Shown one piece after another: positions 7,653 to 9,279 of a stretch of DNA of 9,279 nucleotides. The stretch comes from Pseudomonadota bacterium (GTDB taxonomy: Bacteria > Pseudomonadota > Alphaproteobacteria > UBA1280 > UBA12223). Location of the stretch: positions 1 to 9,279 of the forward strand of contig PTJW01000032.1 of the NCBI GenBank assembly GCA_002937495.1, in the 5' to 3' direction. Within the stretch, counting starts at the first letter, position 1. Each line of letters starts with the position of its first letter. Below the pieces are notes generated by a model that was given only the letters and a program-made list of their open reading frames with translations, was not told the DNA's origin and made no database searches. Both the position numbers and the translations under genes were made by a program.

Positions 7653-8690
7653 TTAATTATCGCAAAGAACTGAACCTAGTGAAGACATCTCTTCTAAGAT
7701 TTTACCAGAACCTAACGCTACACACAGTAAGCTGTTTTCAGCAATTGTGATAGGTAGACCTGTTGTTTTTCTTAGTAAAGTATCTAAGCCTTGTAGGTTT
7801 GCACCACCACCTGATAGTACGATACCTCTATCAACGATATCTGCTGATAACTCTGGTGGAGTTCTTTCTAAACCAATTTTAATACCTTGTACAATTTGGT
7901 TTACTGGCTCTGACAGAGCTTCGAAAATTTCAGCCTGTGTGATTGCTTTGTATTTTGGAACACCTTGAACCATATCACGACCTTTAATTTCCATTGATTT
8001 ACCTTCACCATCGTCTGGCATTACAGCTGAACCAATTTCAATTTTAATTTTTTCTGCAGTAGCTTCACCAATCATTAAGTTATGTTTTCTACGGATGTAG
8101 TTAACAATAGACTCATCTAGCTTATCACCACCTACTCTAATAGATGTTGAGTAAACAACACCACCTAATGAAATAACACCAACTTCTGTTGTACCACCAC
8201 CGATATCAACAATCATCGAACCTGTTGCTTCTGTCACTGGTAGGCCTGCACCAATTGAAGCTGCCATTGGCTCTTCAACTAACCAAACTTGTGATGCACC
8301 AGCTGATAAAGCTGCATCTTTAATAGCACGACGCTCTACTGGAGTTGAACCATAAGGAACACAAATAACAATTCTTGGACTTGTGAAGAATTTACGGTTA
8401 TGAACTTTTGTAATAAAGTATTTAATCATTTCTTCTGCAACATCAAAGTCAGCGATAACACCATCTCTTAAAGGACGGATCGCTACAATATTTGCAGGAG
8501 TTCTACCAATCATCTGCTTTGCTTCTAAACCAACTGCTAAAACCTTGTTAGTACCTTCGTTTTGCTTAATAGCAACTACTGAAGGTTCATCTAAAACGAT
8601 ACCTCTTCCAGGTACGTATACAAGAGTGTTTGCAGTACCCAGGTCAATAGCCATATCTACAGAAAATGCGCTTAAAAGTTTACCTAGCAT
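7653..8690 (-). CDS. mreB: Rod-shape-determining actin-like protein MreB
   Basis: Bacterial actin that forms membrane-bound filaments directing the elongation machinery (MreC/MreD/PBP2/RodA, encoded downstream). The 345-aa length is standard. The N-terminal MLGKLLSAFS can form the short amphipathic membrane-binding segment seen in Gram-negative MreB. Actin-fold ATPase motifs are intact: phosphate-1 DLGTANT (16-22), the catalytic-Glu segment WLVEEPMAASIG (136-147), phosphate-2 DIGGGTTEVG (162-171) and the adenosine motif LSGGGANLQGLD (292-303). The start is ATG 8690, with the A/G-rich sequence AAGAAAGAAAAG just upstream. It is the first gene of the cell-shape operon, with its own predicted promoter and a terminator-like hairpin right after its stop, which fits the higher dose needed for a filament protein. 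It is divergent from mraZ. Confidence 0.98.
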   Translation of the reverse strand: MLGKLLSAFSVDMAIDLGTANTLVYVPGRGIVLDEPSVVAIKQNEGTNKVLAVGLEAKQMIGRTPANIVAIRPLRDGVIADFDVAEEMIKYFITKVHNRKFFTSPRIVICVPYGSTPVERRAIKDAALSAGASQVWLVEEPMAASIGAGLPVTEATGSMIVDIGGGTTEVGVISLGGVVYSTSIRVGGDKLDESIVNYIRRKHNLMIGEATAEKIKIEIGSAVMPDDGEGKSMEIKGRDMVQGVPKYKAITQAEIFEALSEPVNQIVQGIKIGLERTPPELSADIVDRGIVLSGGGANLQGLDTLLRKTTGLPITIAENSLLCVALGSGKILEEMSSLGSVLCDN

Positions 8691-8749
8691 ATTACTTTTC
8701 TTTCTTATAATTAATTATGAATATATGAGATTTTTTATTGTTATTTGAA

Positions 8750-8778
8750 AGTATAGCAAACTTTATTTTCTGTTGCAA
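8750..8778 (-). promoter_or_regulatory. Predicted sigma70-type promoter of the mreB operon
   Basis: On the minus strand TTGCAA (8778-8773) and TATACT (8755-8750) are spaced by exactly 17 nt. The start site would be near 8743, giving a leader of about 53 nt. Upstream DNA (8783-8807) is very AT-rich and could act like an UP element. The -10 is identical to that predicted for sucA. This promoter would drive mreB and, by read-through of the hairpin after mreB, the rest of the elongation operon. Confidence 0.6.
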
Positions 8779-8800
8779 TAATATAATTAAGCAAGAATAT

Positions 8801-8904
8801 AAAAAAACACAAAAAGCATAAAAGCAAAATCATTAAATCAAATATTATCTAATTTAAATCATATAAAAAACTCGCAACTTTTTTCATTTTTTTAGTCATT
8901 TTTT
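8801..8904. other. A-tract-rich, probably curved DNA
   Basis: Runs of A (8801-8807, 8811-8815, 8820-8823, 8826-8829, 8865-8870) and of T (8879-8884, 8887-8893, 8899-8904) recur, several with centre-to-centre spacing near 8-12 bp. The T-runs include a tandem near-repeat, CATTTTTTTAGT followed by CATTTTTTAGG (8885-8907). A-tracts phased near the helical repeat bend DNA and attract nucleoid proteins. In an AT-rich genome some of this is expected by chance. Confidence 0.35.
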
Positions 8905-8981
8905 AGGTAAAAATAAATGTATTTAAATTTATTTATCAGTGGCATTTTCCGCAAACCCTTGTATTCTCTAGCATTCAATCA

Positions 8982-9026
8982 AAAGGTGTAAAAAAAATAC
9001 CTTTGTCAGGCACTTTTTTATTGCCT
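8982..9026. repeat. Two adjacent small inverted repeats upstream of the mraZ promoter
   Basis: The first is AAAGGTGT (8982-8989) with ATACCTTT (8997-9004) around a 7-A loop: six perfect pairs plus G-T and T-A. The second is AGGCA (9008-9012) with TGCCT (9022-9026), whose right arm overlaps the -35 box TTGCCT. Both lie before the predicted mraZ start site, so they would act as DNA sites unless an upstream promoter transcribes them. No clear transcript ends here, so I do not call them terminators. Confidence 0.35.
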
Positions 9027-9049
9027 TTACCCATAAAATTCCATATAAT
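9021..9049 (+). promoter_or_regulatory. Predicted sigma70-type promoter of mraZ
   Basis: TTGCCT (9021-9026) and a perfect TATAAT (9044-9049) are separated by 17 nt. The start site would be near 9056, leaving a leader of about 120 nt before mraZ. The -10 box lies within the 10-bp repeat array described separately, so any protein bound there would compete with RNA polymerase. The -35 hexamer is the same as that of the predicted sucA promoter. Confidence 0.7.
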
Positions 9050-9080
9050 ACCAATATGAACCATTTTATCCCATAAGGAG
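9030..9080. promoter_or_regulatory. Probable MraZ operator: five 10-bp direct repeats (MraZ boxes)
   Basis: CCA recurs at exactly 9031, 9041, 9051, 9061 and 9071, so the DNA divides into five 10-bp units: CCATAAAATT, CCATATAATA, CCAATATGAA, CCATTTTATC and CCATAAGGAG. The first and last cores are preceded by C. Read on the minus strand the cores are TGGG, TGGT, TGGT, TGGA and TGGG. MraZ in E. coli is known to bind TGGGN repeats spaced by 5 nt, which is also a 10-bp period, upstream of its own gene, and to repress the dcw promoter. The array covers the -10 box and start site of the predicted mraZ promoter, as expected for autorepression. The orientation relative to mraZ and the relaxed inner cores are deviations. 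Confidence 0.7.
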
Positions 9081-9109
9081 ACTTGCTTCATAACTGGTTA
9101 GAGGTCAAC

Positions 9110-9175
9110 ATGACCAAAAACAAAACACTTAAAACTGAAATCCTAACTTTAGTTTTAAGAAAATTTAGGGCTTAG
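9110..9175 (+). CDS. Putative 21-aa leader peptide upstream of mraZ
   Basis: A short frame starts at ATG 9110 with MTKNKTLKTEIL and ends RKFRA before TAG at 9173-9175. AGAGG (9100-9104) lies 5 nt before the ATG, a better ribosome site than most in this window. The peptide is basic with a short Leu/Val-rich centre, and no family is recognised. Its stop is one codon (AAA) before the mraZ ATG and in the same frame, so read-through would extend MraZ by 23 residues at the N-terminus. A consensus AAGGAG (9075-9080) lies farther up but only 2 nt from an in-frame TTG (9083), too close to be a normal start. It could be a regulatory leader ORF coupling translation to mraZ, or a chance ORF. Confidence 0.4.
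   Translation: MTKNKTLKTEILTLVLRKFRA
9128..9159 (+). ncRNA. Hairpin in the mraZ 5' leader
   Basis: CTTAAAACT (9128-9136) pairs perfectly with AGTTTTAAG (9151-9159). A G-U and two A-U pairs inside can extend the stem to 12 bp. It lies within the leader ORF and ends 7 nt before the probable mraZ Shine-Dalgarno AGGG (9167-9170). It has only two G-C pairs and no U-tract follows on this strand, so it is not a terminator. Ribosomes translating the leader ORF would melt it. Confidence 0.35.
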
Positions 9176-9178
9176 AAA

Positions 9179-9279
9179 ATGACAACATTTTTATCATCAT
9201 ACACAAATAGTATAGATAAAAAATCTAGAGTAAGTGTTCCTGCTTCTTTCAGGGCAGAGCTAGCTAATTGCTCTAGACA
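9179..9279 (+). CDS. mraZ: Transcriptional regulator MraZ (N-terminal part, runs off the right edge)
   Basis: First gene of the division and cell-wall cluster in many bacteria; a ring-forming DNA-binding protein of the SpoVT-AbrB fold that regulates its own operon. The 33 visible codons read MTTFLSSYTNSIDKKSRVSV, then PASFRAELANCSR. They match the family N-terminus (F-L-S-x-Y-x-N-x-I-D-x-K-x-R-V-S-V-P-A-x-F-R) and include the DNA-contacting DxKxR-type segment. The start is ATG 9179, with AGGG 8 nt upstream. It is divergent from mreB. The upstream 10-bp CCA repeats are its likely binding site. The rest, including the second half-repeat of the protein and the expected rsmH/mraW, lies beyond the window. 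Confidence 0.93.
   Translation, partial: MTTFLSSYTNSIDKKSRVSVPASFRAELANCSR

Larger units (their letters stand above)
8691..9178. other. 488-nt divergent control region between mreB and mraZ
   Basis: This is the only long stretch in the window without a confident gene. It holds the mreB promoter (left), the mraZ promoter with a 10-bp repeat array (right), A-tract-rich DNA in the middle, two small inverted repeats and a short leader ORF before mraZ. A 12-bp AT palindrome (ATAATTAATTAT, 8707-8718) lies in the mreB 5' leader but may be composition only. I recognise no tRNA, 6S RNA, SRP RNA or CRISPR-like repeats here. Around 8829-8981, apart from poly-T runs and an AT inverted repeat (8911-8934), nothing specific is seen. 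Confidence 0.7.

Noticed and set aside
7747..7968. Plus-strand open frame of 73 codons
   Set aside because: Antisense to the conserved ATPase core of mreB.
8545..8748. Plus-strand open frame of 67 codons reaching into the spacer
   Set aside because: Mostly antisense to the mreB N-terminus and promoter leader; no Shine-Dalgarno and no recognisable product.
8855..8905. Minus-strand 16-codon frame beginning MTKKMKK
   Set aside because: No ribosome site; it lies in poly-A/T repeats and probably reflects composition.
9067..9075. TTATCCCAT as a DnaA box
   Set aside because: It departs from TTATNCACA in the last positions and is better explained as part of the 10-bp CCA repeat array.

Overview
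This window is a stretch of AT-rich bacterial chromosome. It most likely comes from an alphaproteobacterium with a small, AT-biased genome, of the Rickettsiales or SAR11-like marine kind. That placement is inferred from base composition, the MraZ N-terminus (IDKKSRVSVPA), the MreB sequence and the mreB-mreC-mreD-mrdA-rodA gene order; no taxonomic marker such as rRNA is present. Coding is dense and nearly all on the minus strand.

Region 1 (1-3241, minus) holds the two specific components of the 2-oxoglutarate dehydrogenase complex: sucA (E1, complete) and, 14 nt downstream, sucB (E2, running off the left edge). A well-formed sigma70-type promoter lies just upstream of sucA, with a short dyad over its -35 box. 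SucA is unusually short because part of its N-terminal helical region is missing.

Region 2 (3242-8690, minus) is a complete cell-elongation (elongasome) operon in the order mreB, mreC, mreD, mrdA (PBP2), rodA. The last four genes are tightly packed with gaps of 0-14 nt, and rodA starts directly after the mrdA stop codon. mreB is set apart from mreC by 133 nt holding a strong intrinsic-terminator-like hairpin (17-bp stem plus U-tract), which probably lowers expression of the membrane-bound partners relative to the MreB filament protein.

Region 3 (8691-9178) is a 488-nt control region between divergent genes: mreB to the left and mraZ, the usual first gene of the division and cell-wall (dcw) cluster, to the right. 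It contains a promoter for each direction, A-tract-rich DNA that is probably curved, two small inverted repeats, and five CCA-starting 10-bp direct repeats that sit over the mraZ -10 box and start site. These repeats look like an MraZ operator. Between this promoter and mraZ is a 21-codon leader ORF with its own Shine-Dalgarno sequence and an internal hairpin, ending one codon before the mraZ start and in the same frame.

Region 4 (9179-9279, plus) is the first 33 codons of mraZ.

The layout joins cell elongation and cell division through one divergent control region, with a housekeeping TCA-cycle operon following behind its own promoter. The genes themselves are well-known families. The less ordinary content is regulatory: the MraZ box array, the mraZ leader ORF and the mreB/mreC terminator.
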